Origin: Sarcocystis neurona
Lineage: Eukaryota; Apicomplexa; Conoidasida; Eucoccidiorida; Sarcocystidae
Assembly: GCA_000727475.1 (NCBI GenBank)
Contig: KL647292.1
Location: 943,424 to 1,007,423 of the forward strand
Direction: 5' to 3'
Length of the DNA: 64,000 nt
Shown here: positions 1-12,523 of the stretch, piece after piece
Position numbering within the stretch: the first letter of the stretch is position 1
Layout of the letters: the number at the start of each line of letters is the position of its first letter
Notes under the pieces: generated by a model
The model's database searches: none
What the model saw: the letters and a program-made list of their open reading frames with translations, nothing else
Told to the model about the DNA's origin: nothing
Program-made: the position numbers and the translations under genes

Positions 1-174
1 TTGGCGGAGTCTCCGGGCCGGGTGTCTGCGTTGCTGAACCCTCTGTCGCAGGGATCTCTGTTGCTGGACCGTCTGCGGCGGCCTCTATTGGCGGAGTCTC
101 TGGGCCGGGTGTCTGCGTTGGTGGAGCCTCTGTGGCGGTGGTCTCTGTTTCTGGAAACTTCGTGGCTGGTGTTT
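1..174 (+). repeat. 87-bp tandem repeat, two copies
   Basis: Bases 1-87 and 88-174 are imperfect copies. The first 33 bases differ at a single position and the remainder is roughly 80% alike. The 87-bp period is 29 codons, so the repeat preserves frame. Shorter 15-bp related units continue downstream to about base 330. Confidence 0.75.
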
Positions 175-761
175 GAGTTGCTGCAGCCCCTGAAAAGGAG
201 GGCCGTGTCGATGGAGTCTCAGCGGCGGCGGTGTCTATTGGCGACAACTCTTCGGTTAGAGCCTCTGTTGCTGGAATCTGCGTCACTAGAGACTCTACCG
301 CTGGGGTCTGTACCGCTGGAGTTTCTGCACTGGGGGTCCCTGTTGGACGAATTTCTGCGACTAGGAGCTCTGACGTCGACGGCCCTGCTGCAGTCGACTC
401 CGTTGCTACTCCTTTCGCTCCATTGGTATCTGACGATGTGGCGTCCGTTGCTGCTGAGTTCTGTGCTGGCGTTCCTGTTCCTGTTCTCAACAGTGTTAGT
501 GCTGCTATTGTTCCGTTTTCCGCCTCCCTAGATGATGGTGACTGCGACGCTGTTGACTCTTCTAGTCGCAATGCTGCTTCAGGATCCCCTGCTGCTCCTG
601 CTATTGGCGTGGTGTCTTCACAGTGTTCATCGGCGTGGGCTGTCGCCGCTGATGACTGTGTCTCTGCTCGAGCACCACTTACTGCTGCCGTAAGTGCAGA
701 GTTTTTGTCCAGCTGGGTGATCTCTGCGCAGAATCCTAGCAGCAGGAGCAGCGTCGCATGA
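1..761 (+). CDS. Repetitive Val/Ala/Ser-rich possible exon, truncated at window start
   Basis: Two forward frames are open here and I cannot choose between them with certainty. One runs from base 1 to a TAG at 529-531 and is Leu/Glu/Ser-rich. The other runs from a stop near base 174 to a stop at 759-761 and is rich in Val, Ala, Ser and Gly (GTC TCT GTT GCT type codons), the usual look of coccidian low-complexity proteins. The DNA is built from short GTCTCTGTTGCTGGA-like units, so openness may reflect composition. No ATG, domain or signal is visible, and any gene would continue upstream of the window. The function is unknown. An intron of a triplet-rich gene is an equally good reading, because CTG-type triplets on the sense strand mark introns elsewhere in this window. 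Confidence 0.2.
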
Positions 762-3700
762 ATTAAAACACTGGACCGACTGCGCTGCTGTCGTCTTCGT
801 GAAGAGTGCAAATGGATAGCAGATGCGAGCAAGCACAACAGGGCAGCAGCTGCTTCTGGGATGCCGCCAACCCTAACAGTACGGCATTGGTCACAAGCAG
901 CGCTAGCTGCCGTTGCTCCCCCTGTTGCCATCTTATGCCTCCTCCGCATTAGAGTGACGGAGCCGACCAGCTGCGGCTCGTCCTGCACTCTTTTTCCTCC
1001 TTGTTCAAAGTTGTTGTCACTCCCACACATTCCCTCGCCTGGTGCCGTTTACCTGCTGTCACTTCTCGAATCCTTTCGCCGCCCTTATGCTGCATTCCGA
1101 TCGAAGCTGTCACTACGCCTCTGTTGCACTCTTCCCCCCGGCCACCCCTGCGTGCTACCCCGTTACAGGACAGTCAGTTAGTTGTTCAACGGCGTCGCCC
1201 CGCTACCGTGATTTTTCTCTCCTCGCCGCCTAGTAGTAGCGGATGTGTGCGACTCCCTTCCCAGTTCGTCTGCGTCTCCAGTATGTCTTCGTGCGGCTAA
1301 CTCTTACTTTGAGCGGCAGCCGCCGCTCCGGTGACTGCCGTCGCACTGATCAATTGCTGTCCTTCCTTTCCGGCGACACTGCTGCTGCAATTGTACAAGT
1401 GGGGATGAGAGACCTGCAAAAGAATCACGTCGCAAGATACGTACAAGAGTATACGCTTCTACAAAGGCGTACACACAGGTAGCCCTCATCGCCCATGTTA
1501 GTAACCTTTTCAGCTTTGCCGAGGTGGGTTGCCTGTGACACGCATTCATTGTTTATAAGATACTACTGCACAGATGCGTATGCATACTTTCCTCCTTGTG
1601 CACAGGTCTTTACGTACAAACTTAGATTCCTCTAAGTAAGGCATATAAAGTCGACAATTTCATAGAAATTCTACGACCCCACATGGTGCCTCGGCCTCTA
1701 TATGTGGTAGTGTTGCACCTCGTGCCTACACATGGTACGAGAGCATGCGCACGCACGTCCGTGGGCGTGCCACCAGTCTTCCTATCTATGTTCACCCCTG
1801 TCTTCACCTTTGCTACAACAGTCTGTTCCCTTTTTTTCTGTGCGCACACGTGTATACATACGTGTGCGTGTGTCACACTGAAACAAGGAGAACAGAGTGT
1901 ACTAAATCTAAACGTAGATAGACACACTTATGTGGTTTCGATACGCCAAACGAAAAACATAGGTGAACGTGGGCACGCAGCGTCCGCACCGGCGACCCCG
2001 GCCGGTCACCTCGGTGTTTCACACCAGGGTGTCCCCCTGAGGTGCTGCAGATATATTCTTCTGCCTTCCATTTTCTTCCACATTTGCCTTACGTGTGGCC
2101 ACTCAGGGGGAGCACAGCGCTTACGACGGAACTACTCAATACATAATCCTTGTTCTCCGTTAGAATACGAACACGTAAGTGTTACGGTGTGTGAATGTGT
2201 GTCCACGTGTCGTAGCAAGGTGCTTGCAGACAACACGAATCTTCTCCAGATAGCATGGGTTTACGCCAAATTGGCCCTACATCGGCGTGTCTGTTCTACC
2301 TGGGCAAATAAGCAGGACGTTCTCTCCGCGAACTGGTGTGTGTCAAGGGCATTGTGAGGGACATGTGTGCCGTCGCTTGTTGCTGTGTACACACATCATT
2401 CCTTGAGTAGAACCTCGGTGGTACACACTTTATTGCGCGACGTTCACGGACACAGGGTCTACACAGGCTCTTCCTAGACTTCCAAGATACGGAACGGTAC
2501 CCCTTTGTGTTTACGTGCAACACAGAACGTTGCACATTGTGCCGGCCATTTCCCATGCCAGAGTTTCACTCACGTGCCCTCAAAACGACAGACATGTTAT
2601 ACACAGGTTGTACACACATGCAGCTCTCCCTCCGTTGACCCTGCATACTGTTCTTACGTCGGAGGAGATTACAGCAGTGAAGCATCACCAACCACTCTAG
2701 GCTAGGAATTGTCTCTTCTGTCGAACAAAGGATGTACACCATTTCTCTCACCCGATAGAAACACGCAACGTGTAGCCACCTTTAAAAATATTAACTTGGG
2801 TGATAGTTGTTGAACACGGTAGCTACTTGATTGTCCGCGAACAGGTTCACATGCTACAACAAAGCAACAGAAGTCTTCGTATAGGGTTCTTCCAGAGGTA
2901 GCTGGCTCGACGATGATGTGGAGAGATATCTGTTGACGACGAACGTGTGGTATGCAAGAGTTTACATAACTTATTCCCCACTCTGCAGTGAGGTCTGAAC
3001 TTTTCAATTCTCAACCGAGATTGACAGGCTCTGGGTGCTCGGAATGTACGCAAGAGAAATATGCATATGCTCGTAAGACGCACCCACGCCCAAGGTGTTC
3101 TGTTTCTCAGAGCACAGATGAGCCAAACGCACAGGCAGACGTACGTATTCTTCAGTTACGGTGTGACCGCCGATGTATAACTTGTGCGGGCACCGTATGC
3201 AAGGATGTATAGCCTAGAGGGCATAGGTAACGGCGGTGCAACTGCACGTGGGGACTGTGGTGCTCATTCGGACAGAAATGTATGAAGACACAAGGGCACC
3301 CGCACAAATTTATGCGTTTCTAAAATGCATTCTAATTATCATTCCTAATGTGCCCCGCTGGGGAACCCAGAGGCTGGCAGTGGATCCCGTTGTTAGGCGT
3401 CTGCGCGCTCTTTCTGTACGCAGTGCTGCGCGGAAAGAGACAACAGTGTCGACGCATCTGCACGGCCGCACGGTATCAGTTCGCACATTTCTTTTTCTTT
3501 ACCTTTTATTAACATCCACGAACACGAGCTGCTTCCACACCTGGCGCCGCTGCTACACCACCTGCCATTGCTGGCCTCTCTTGTATGAAGCGTGATCGCT
3601 GCACAAGTGCCAGGCGAGAAGAAGCAATGTACCTGTTTGCTAGGCAAAGAGAAAGAGAAGCAATGCCGGGACAAACAGTGAAGACGGGGAAACACCGTTT

Positions 3701-5276
3701 CTTCAATGCACTTCATTGATGTAAAACTGTGTTACCTACGTCGCTGCGCATCGGCAACGCATTTTTACATGTTTAAGTGTGAATACGAATTTTTCAAAAT
3801 CCAGTTTTCCCCGTATGTAAATGTGCACACGTATATTTGCAAACATACGTACACGGAAAACCCGACACAGCACACAAAACATTAGGAGAGAAGAAATATT
3901 CTGCGTTCCCTGCAAGCCACAGAGAGCACGTAAGTGTCTCCCGTCCACCCACTTACACCGGAAGGGCGGCAGTTCAGCTGCGTATTTCCGTGTGCGGCAT
4001 TGACCCGTGTATCCGTACGACGCACAGAACATTGAGCAATATATACACGTGGATCCCCTTACGCAGACATATACACACATATATACACGTATATACATTG
4101 TAGCAGCTTGACAGCCCCATAGCTGTACGCTGGGCGCAAGGCGAAGCCTACTGCAGACGGTGAAGAGAATATCTCTACCGAAGGGAAGCCCAGAAAAAGA
4201 AGACACAACATTGGCAAGTGGCACTGGCGCTTTCCTTGAAAGATAGAAACTGCAAGACGCAGTTCCCTACTACACACAGAAAGATGCTGGGCAGTCGGCA
4301 CTCCCCCTCTTATCAGTTTGTAGCCTAGCGGAACTCATGGCTGAAACATGCACGCGAGCGGCGGCTTCTACCGAAGAACTATAAACTGTGAAAGGTTTTT
4401 TCACCCACGCGATGTGTGCGGCGGTAAGACTCCTGTCTCCTCTTTATTTCTCTCTCCTTGATCCGTAATGTGTTGCAAAGAGGAGTAGCTGGAGGGCTCC
4501 GCACTCGTGCTTCCGCGGCAGCAGCAGAAAAAGCAGGTACAGTTGGCATTTTTAGATGGCCTATATGCTGAGCGACAAAAGCAGATGAGGACCTGGCTTC
4601 CTATATCACCTTTCTGCAGGCCCTCCACGGGGATCTCGAGCGCACCTCAGCAGACTAACTCTGCAGCCACCCAAGTGAATGTGCAGCGACGCCGGTTCGC
4701 CGTGAAGCAGCCGTAGTATTCCTACATGAATATATATATATATATAAACGTATCTTCACCCAGAAGCACCACTGGTACATATGTGAAGATGAACGGCCAT
4801 AAACGTATTGTGTACGCATCTACGTGGGGGACGCCGCACACACACTTCCGATTATGTATGTCGTGGCTTTAAGTCTCTCTCCTCGCCGGTTCACGTGGGA
4901 GACGTGTCTACCTACCCACTGCAAGTGAGAATGACGCGAGGGGCAGACATGAGCTAGAGTAAGCTGGGATGCTGTTGCTGCGGCTGCGGCATTTCTCTGC
5001 AGCGTCCATTGCAGAGTTTTACTACTATACCGGTCGGGGCTCCTCTTCGTGCCGGTGTGACTTTTGCCCCGGCCGCTGCCGTGTTTGCTTTCAGTTCTGT
5101 GGACTGTGTGGCTGCTACGGCTGTTGCGTGTGCATCAAAAACAGGAAAGGAATCAACAAGGATAGTATTCTTCATCTGAAGGGCTTTGTAATTACCACTC
5201 CGTTACAATAAATGAACCGTTTGCCGCCTACCCTGAAGTTTCGCTCGCAGTCGTAGCCACGCAGCAGTGGAGACCG
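762..5276. other. No gene recognised
   Basis: I read both strands and found no segment with family-like conservation. Open frames here are short and lack convincing splice borders. The stretch holds a (TA)n run at about 4730-4746 and scattered ACGTGTGTAC-type simple sequence, both common in the non-coding parts of this window. Confidence 0.5.
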
Positions 5277-5762
5277 ATGCTCCTTCAGGAAAAAAGACGA
5301 CTACGAAAAGAGAAATTTGCCAGTAAAACGCATGAGGACAGATACATCCACAGGAAGGATGACGCAAGCCGATATATTGTAGAAGGTTACGACTTCGCGT
5401 CGGTGTTCCGCACCAGCAGACATCACGAGGGTACCAGGAGCTGCAATGCAATGCGTCAGGGCGGCGCTGCCCCATGCAGTAGACACACTGCTGCTGGTGT
5501 CGCTCTTCAAGATGGCACTTCGCCGCTTCCACCAGAAGGCCGCCTTTTCTTGTTGCAACGCTTGCAGCACACTCGGTACTCCGCAAACGCGTCGGGAAAT
5601 CCTGGGGATTTTCTTAATCCCCGTATACACAAACACGAGGGAAGAGCACGCCTGCAACGGTCAGCAAGTGGCCGTCCCGTCGCTGCTGCTGTCTGTGCCA
5701 CGTCCCACTTTGTTCAGTTGTGCCTGCGTAGGCGCCCCATCATAATATGCGACCAGTACTGA
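5277..5762 (+). CDS. Weak hypothetical ORF, 161 codons
   Basis: This open frame is translated from an ATG at about 5277 and gives a basic N-terminal part (runs of Lys, Arg and Glu) followed by a His/Arg/Ser-rich part. There is no recognisable domain, no membrane segment and no strong splice border. An antisense frame at 5203-5586 is similarly open, which argues for chance. It is recorded only because it is the longest ATG-started frame in an otherwise empty 12-kb stretch. Confidence 0.12.
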   Translation: MLLQEKRRLRKEKFASKTHEDRYIHRKDDASRYIVEGYDFASVFRTSRHHEGTRSCNAMRQGGAAPCSRHTAAGVALQDGTSPLPPEGRLFLLQRLQHTRYSANASGNPGDFLNPRIHKHEGRARLQRSASGRPVAAAVCATSHFVQLCLRRRPIIICDQY

Positions 5763-5790
5763 GAACTACATTATTAACAATGTGCCCGAT

Positions 5791-5810
5791 TGGTCAGCAC
5801 GTGCTGACCA
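5791..5810. other. Perfect 20-bp palindrome
   Basis: TGGTCAGCAC is followed immediately by its reverse complement GTGCTGACCA, with the central CACGTG E-box-like core. It is a candidate protein-binding site or cruciform. No gene start is identified nearby, so a role is not assigned. Confidence 0.6.
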
Positions 5811-6234
5811 GCAAAGATGCCGTATGTACCACGATAATAGCCAGCCACCACGTCAGCCCCGCTGCTGGACTCATAGCAGCACCAGCAGCAGCGGCCGAGC
5901 CCCCGCATAGCTGCGTCCACCTTTCGTCAAAGGGTATCCGTAGATCTTCCCCTACGGTGCTTATACACTTTGAATTACTCAAGTATCTGCTCACTGTATA
6001 GTGACTAAACGACTCCACGTCTGAGTGTACATTAAAGATTGGACTAGAGTCAGAGGAACATTGTAAAGCGGGAAGGGAAATATAGAACGACTGTGACGGG
6101 AGCACAATGCCTCTCATGAGAAGGTATACTACTGAAGGATGCACCCAGGATCCCTGCGAGTAACGCGAGCGGAAACACTAGGGGACCCAACAAAGACGAA
6201 GGTACAGTATACAGCGAGGGACCTGGTGCGGCAG

Positions 6235-6589
6235 CGGTAGAAGGTGTGGCAAAATTAGTAGCCGCAGCGGCACCTGCAAGGCAGGACCGGCAGTAGGAGT
6301 AGAAGCGGCAGATCCCACAGAAGCAGCGGGATTAGCAGCAGTGCCAGCAGCAGAGCCTGGGGAGTTGCGAGAGTCAAGCATCACTGCAGAAGCAGCCAAA
6401 GCAGCGGCAGCCGCAGTCGAAATTCCAACAACAGGATCAACCGAAGCAGCAGGCGTAGACGGAGAGGCAAGTACACCAACGTGTGCAACCATAACAGCAG
6501 AAAAAGGCTTCCACGGAAGCAGCTCTCAGCGCAAGAATAGGCCTGCTGCCGTAGAAACGCGAGTATTCCCTGGCGTGGAAGGCTCGTAG
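6235..6589. other. GCA-rich low-complexity island
   Basis: The plus strand is dense in GCA/GCG/CAG triplets and one plus frame (about 6290-6589) reads as an Ala/Glu/Thr-rich peptide with no stops. The antisense frame 6178-6492 is also open and Ala-rich. By the CAG-on-sense pattern of the better-supported coding regions this could be a plus-strand exon. There is no clean acceptor or domain, so it is described as composition only. Confidence 0.3.
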
Positions 6590-7177
6590 GTAGATCTGGT
6601 CGTCCGCATGTGCCTGTATTTCTGCACAGATACCCTGTGCTGGTTGGGTACGTGTAAATTTATAGTACACTTATTAGGTCTGTTTTTTTTTTCCAAGCCG
6701 ACCGCGCCACGACCGCAGCCCCTGCACTCCTCATATACCTTCGAGCAGAAGGTGCCGACTCCACATAAGAAGAACAGTCCACGGAGGCGCTGGGAATACC
6801 TATCAACATTACTGGATGAATGAGAGCCCAGCTTCCAGCAGGCGCATCTCTCGGTTGGCCTTTCTGCAGCAGCGTCTGCTCTGTGGAACAAAGGCTACAG
6901 AGTGAGACAATTTGGGCGAGCTCAACGACTGCGGCCGAGGGGGAGCGGCACTTTCAGGCTGCTAAGGCTGCCCAAGGCGACCTGGTCGTCAGCTTCTTCC
7001 GCAACAGCAGGCCCCTGTGCGAATCGACACTACTGTGTCAGGTTCGTGGGCTGCCTGTGCTGTATTTCGGTGCTGTTACAGGATGCATAACGGGGTCACT
7101 CTTCTACGGTCCCTCTCGGTTGCGCATCCAGCGGGAAGTACATTCGCAATATCCCAGGGTAGTGCAACGTAAGCGTG

Positions 7178-7453
7178 ATGGAATTTTCTCGAATTCTGCG
7201 CGTGCTGAAGAAATTTGTCCCTGAGCGTGTTGATAAGGGGATAGTCGCAGACGAAATGCAGCTTCATGTCGCGCGACGCGCTGCGCTCTCCACCAACCCA
7301 AGAGCTGTGCACAACTGCGTTCTTCTCAACAAATTCAGTGAGAACCACGGTATCATGCCTAGGACACCTCGCTTCCGACAAACAAGACGAGAAGTTTTTG
7401 CACTTAGCAAAGTGTTGTCCGGTCGTAGGGTACCGACACAAAGAAAAAAGTAG
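7178..7453 (+). CDS. Weak hypothetical basic ORF, 91 codons
   Basis: An ATG at 7178 opens a 91-codon frame ending at a TAG at 7451-7453. The peptide is basic, with an amphipathic-looking start and a Lys/Arg-rich end, and is less repetitive than most chance frames here. No family is recognised and two other frames overlap it (7076-7456 minus and 7266-7493 plus). It could be an exon of a small basic protein, but chance is the more likely explanation. Confidence 0.15.
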   Translation: MEFSRILRVLKKFVPERVDKGIVADEMQLHVARRAALSTNPRAVHNCVLLNKFSENHGIMPRTPRFRQTRREVFALSKVLSGRRVPTQRKK

Positions 7454-10400
7454 CAAGGCATTCTGCGTGGCTCACTGGTTTCTTCGATACTGAAGGAAAA
7501 GGCCAAACTGTGCGGGCGTTCTACGGGAAAAAGCACCAAATTGGAGGCATGTGTTAGAGGCGTGAAAGCCAGTGTGGCACTGACTCAGCAGCCGGGGCCC
7601 ACAGCGACTGCAAAGTTGACTGTGTACTTTGGCGGTACAGCCTCAACGCAAGATAAGAAGGCCTCACAAGTGGATGCCGTCATGGGCTGCGGTGCAACTC
7701 CTGATGTTTCCGTCGCCACGGGGGCTTCAGGGGCGAGAAGCGACCCCCTGCCTCTCAAGAGAAATCTACCATCTGTTGAACTGCCTTACTGGGTCTTCCC
7801 TTTACAAAAGTGCTGCATACAACAAGGCTCACTTACGCCGTCCGAAGCGGAGGAAGTCCAGAGGACACAGATACTCTGAACTGTGCAGAAGAATTCGTAG
7901 AGAGGTCCAGTGCTACTCGAAGTGACGCCCTCTGTTCGCAAGGGCTAGGGGGCTTTTCGCAGCAGCTGCTGCAGCAAACGCCAAAAATTCTCAGGCAGAT
8001 GCTGCGCGGTGTTTCAGACCACTACGACAGCAGCCACGTGCAAAACAAGCAGCCGGAAGATTTACAGCACGTAAAACTCTTTAAGATGTTGCTACCGAGA
8101 AATTCCACTGCAGAGTCACCCTAAGCATCTGCAGCGACGAAGGATTGGATCCTCTCTGGTGCTAGTCACAACAGTGGCGTCAGAAGCCGCAACTGAGCAG
8201 CAGCACCCGCACATTGCATGTTCAGTAGCAAGCTTAACGTGCCAGGGCACGGGTGAAGAAGGCGCAGTAGGTCAACGCATATGCGGAAGTGCGGCTAACG
8301 AATGCAGCAGCAGCAGCTCAATCGCTTCTGCACCAACATGCCCCTGCGTCGACCTCAACGTTCCTGCGGACTGCGGCCGCTGTAAGTACGCTTACGAAGG
8401 GCACCAACACCTGTCGCGTGTAAATCGGTTGGCCTTGCGACGTACTCCCAGCGTACAATATGCGCCGCATCCACAAGCGGCGTACACTAGCTTTCCCTGA
8501 GGCAGTAGCAATGGGGAACCAAGTGCTTGCACCACAGAGCTGTGGCATGCGCAGTGTCGAGCGTTGGAATTTGCAGTAACAAGCACTGTGATATGCAAGA
8601 GGAAGCACCGGTTGTGCAATACGGTTACGAACAGAACGCGTGAGATCTTTCACGGAGCATCAAGAGCAGCACCGAAAGGGCAGCGTTGAGACCCGACGGG
8701 TGTAGAGGCATGGAAGCCGCGACTACTACAACAACTGCAAGCTGGTAGATTTGTAGACCACGAGGGCGACTGCAAGCGCCGAAGCAGGAGCAGCGACAGC
8801 CTCAGATGACGGAAGTAAGCAGATCCAGAGGCGTGACCGCGTTTCAGTATCGGCCTGTATATCTGACCGTATATTCCCTGCATTCTCTCTTCGCTTGAGA
8901 ACCGTAGGAGGAAGACAGTCGATAACTACTTGTCATCCACGTAACCACGCCCCTGAGTTCGGTGCATGAAGGGCTACTTTGTTGCTCTGCGCTGTGCACA
9001 TTGAAGATTGAAACAACCGCCTATGATGATGCGGTAGACAAGTGATACCCTGCAGTTTCGGTACCTCCACCACCCTAACGGGTGGCGGGACAGACAGACA
9101 TACGCCATTAATGCGTCCTGCAGACTGCGACTACTTGCGCCGCCACAAGCAACTGTCGCACTGCAAATATCCAGGTTGCTGCGCATACGTAGCACACAAC
9201 GGCAAACGGGCTGACGCTGGCTAAGACCCACGTTCGCGTCACGCCTCACGTAGGTGCATAGAGCTACGTAGCTGCCCGTGATCCTGACAGTTGACATCCT
9301 TTCTGAGCCGCACACATCACGCGGCTAAATCAATTATCCAGTTGCATACAGCAACAGGCCTGCAGCCCCTTTTGCCTGTGCACATTAATGAGTAGCTGCA
9401 AATTCTCTCACTTAAGGAACTTCCCTCAAGTATAAGCAGCTAAAGAACCTCTGCACGCATCGAAGGTGGGTACAGAAAAGGAACCTAAGCACGCATTGAG
9501 GGAGGCAGTCACAATCACGCAAGCAAGACGGTCTGTACACACCTTGAGGGCCAGCGTGTGTGCAGGGGGTACGTGGTGCTACTGCAGAAGGGCAACAAGA
9601 GTATACGTGTGTATTAATGTGTTTATTTCTACGTCTATCCATGGTAAGAGGGGAGAACAAGATTCAAAAACAGTATCGGTGAACGTGCCGGTACGTGATC
9701 TGCACGCACACAGAGCCGCACACAGGGAAGACAGGAAGATAAATGCGGAAATCAGAAGGAAGACAGCAAACTGAAGACGAATAGGGAGATAGGGATGTCT
9801 GGGGAGAGGGTGGCAAACGGCGAAGGGGAAATACAGAAGATGACGCAGGGAAACGAGACCGGCCATAAAGCTCTGCGCAAGATAGAAAGACACTACACCG
9901 GCGCGTGTGAGGCTTGATCGAGCGGAAGAAACGGTTATCGCCTCTTACGGCGCAGGCACAAGCTGCCTTCTTTGCCGCGTCGCAGTTCCTTTGTGCAGCA
10001 GGAGACGCAGGCAACTACATACGCAGCTGTGGGTGCCGACGTGTCTCGGTGCACGCGTATCGACTTCAGTACGAGGCAGTACGTGCTTATGGAGGCACAA
10101 CGTGTCTAAATGTGCATGTCCCCTTTACCCTTTAGTACGGACACCTATCCAAGGTGCGTTGGTGATACCCAAATTATGGATATTTCAAGAGGTGTAACCA
10201 CGGTTACTCCTCTGCGTATATACCGTGGATGCCTGAAAGCATCAAATAAATTGTTTCTCAAGTCGATTTCGTCTAGCTGATCGTGTTCTCTTTATAGAAA
10301 ATTACTATTTGCAGGCGGCGGGAGCAGAACCAGCCAGGCCGCCAGCCGACGACACACCAACCGCAGCAGCAGAGAGTGTGCACATCGACAGCAGCGTCAG

Positions 10401-12523
10401 CATTAAGAAAAGAAGCAGCAAGAGCAGCAGCACGCACGTGCGTGCAGAGGCATCATCACAAAAGCCTGTTTAAACAGACAGGGACCACACGGTGTTTCAC
10501 GTTTCCGCAGGCGCCGAGCCGGCAAACGTGTGTGTGAGTCGGTAGTCACGGACAATTGTACTGCTTGCAAGAAAAGGGGAACAAATTGCATCTACTGTAT
10601 TACTGGTAAATCGAGCGTCACTATCCACATAGGAGATGCGGACAGGTACGAAGAAACTTGCTTCTTGATGTGAGGAGGAAAGAAGCCCATGAAAAAGCAT
10701 GACAGTGCTTCCACAGCAGCGCACAGCTCTTTCTACACATGTAGCTTTCACGTCATCAGTAGGCGTCAGTGCATCCACGTGTGGTGGACGACTTCGCGTT
10801 TTCGAACTTCCCACCGCCTGGCACATTTTGCATCGACGCCAACGTGGGTAGATATAAGCAAAAACTGGGTCTACAAGGCACAGACGATGTGCAATGATAC
10901 GTGTACAGTCTGGGAAGAGACGTGCTGTAACTGGTTCCAGGTTCCGCAAGACACTAACGAGAAACGTGCGTTTCGCTGTTGCGCAGGGTCGAGGACGTGC
11001 TGGCGCTAGCATTAGTAGTCACACACGGCTAAGTGAGTACGAAGAAAATACGGCTAAGTTAGTGTCTTACGCCTGCACGCTTCCGCATATGACATGCAAG
11101 AGGCACGTCGAAAGAGTGTCTGTAAGAGTAATGCGTGCGCCCGCCGAGCCTGGGCAGAGACTCTATCCACCTGCTCCGGCAGTCCAGGAAAGTCACGTGC
11201 GCGTCGTGCGAAGAAAAAGCAAGCGCATGCAGGTGCTGCGATACACTTCTTAAGATGTCTTAATATCAGTATCTCCCTTTTGGTGGACGCACGTGTACAC
11301 GACACGCCAGAAAGAACATTTTATGCGCCCTACAGCTGAATCGTCCACCAACGAGGCATCTTTCTCCTCATTCCCCCTACATCCAAGCACACGCGTGTGC
11401 GCCACCTGCGCACTTCAACACCTTGCCCGCCAGACTTCCTCCTGTGTACACGTGAGTAGTACGCGTGGTGTAAATAACGTTTCCACAGACACGCACAGAG
11501 CGAGAGACGGCGGAAGAAACACAGGCACACTCGACGGCTTTGGACATAGCCGTCACATTGGTGACTGCCGCAGCGGGTGCACTTCACAACGGTGCGTCTG
11601 CTGCACGTCTCTCCCGTCTCCCCCTTCCCCGTTGTCAAGCCTGTCCCGCTGCCCTGTCCAAGAGGATCAGCTTTTCTCGAAAGAGGAAGCGTTGATCCGT
11701 TTTGCAACTTCTCCGCTGGGGGAAGCGGTCAGGATCTCTTCAAACTTTCCTCCGCAGAAGATGCTTTTCAAAGGCTGCAGTTGGTGTTGCCTGTCTTGCT
11801 GCGAAGGCAAATTGCCGGTGGTGTTCTCGCATTTGTGGTTACTGCTGCTTTCGTCCCTCCTGCTGCTGCGGCTCGTGCAGGTGCGCCGCTGCCACAGTTG
11901 CTGCCGGTGTAGTTCTGCTGCGATAAACGAACCGTGATCGGCTGCCGCTGCTGCAGTTGCGCCTGCTGCTATGAAACCGAGTCAGCAGAGGAGTACACCG
12001 TGCACACTAAGTCCGTGCTGCTGCCTTGCTCTCTCTGATTCTTGCCCTCTTCCGCATTTGCTCTGCTTCTCAGGACGGCGAGCGCGTCCTCAAGTTGCTG
12101 ACTTCCCAGTGCCGCCGCGCGTAAGTACTACCATATGTGGCAGCGGGCGTTATTTTCTTCAGGCTGCACTTCTTTGCTGCTGCTGGCGAGTGCCATTCAA
12201 CGGCACTGCTGCAGTTTGGCCTCTGCTGGTGCAGCTTCTGACGGTCAAGTAATGTGCCCAGACCTACGTCCTTCACATAAAATTGTTCTCGATCCCAGTG
12301 GATCTCTGCGGCTGCTGCTGCGATGCTGCCGTTGAAGCTGGTGGGACTGCTGCCGCTGTCCCTTTCGCACTTGCTGAGGCTTCGGCCGCTCCTGGACAGG
12401 CCGCACCGGCTCGCAGCCGTCGTTGCTGAGCGTGCTGCTTCTGTCGGCTGGGCCGCAGCTGGTGCTGCTGGTATTCCTGCAGCTTCTAGGGCAGTTTGCG
12501 CTGCAGCACGGCGTCTTCGTCAT
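7454..12523. other. No gene recognised
   Basis: Many short overlapping frames are present but none shows family motifs. From about 11700 onward the plus strand becomes CTG/GCT-rich and merges into the 3' flank of the large minus-strand frame that ends at 12524. Sequence before 11600 is mixed, with ACGTGTGTAC-like simple stretches. Confidence 0.45.
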
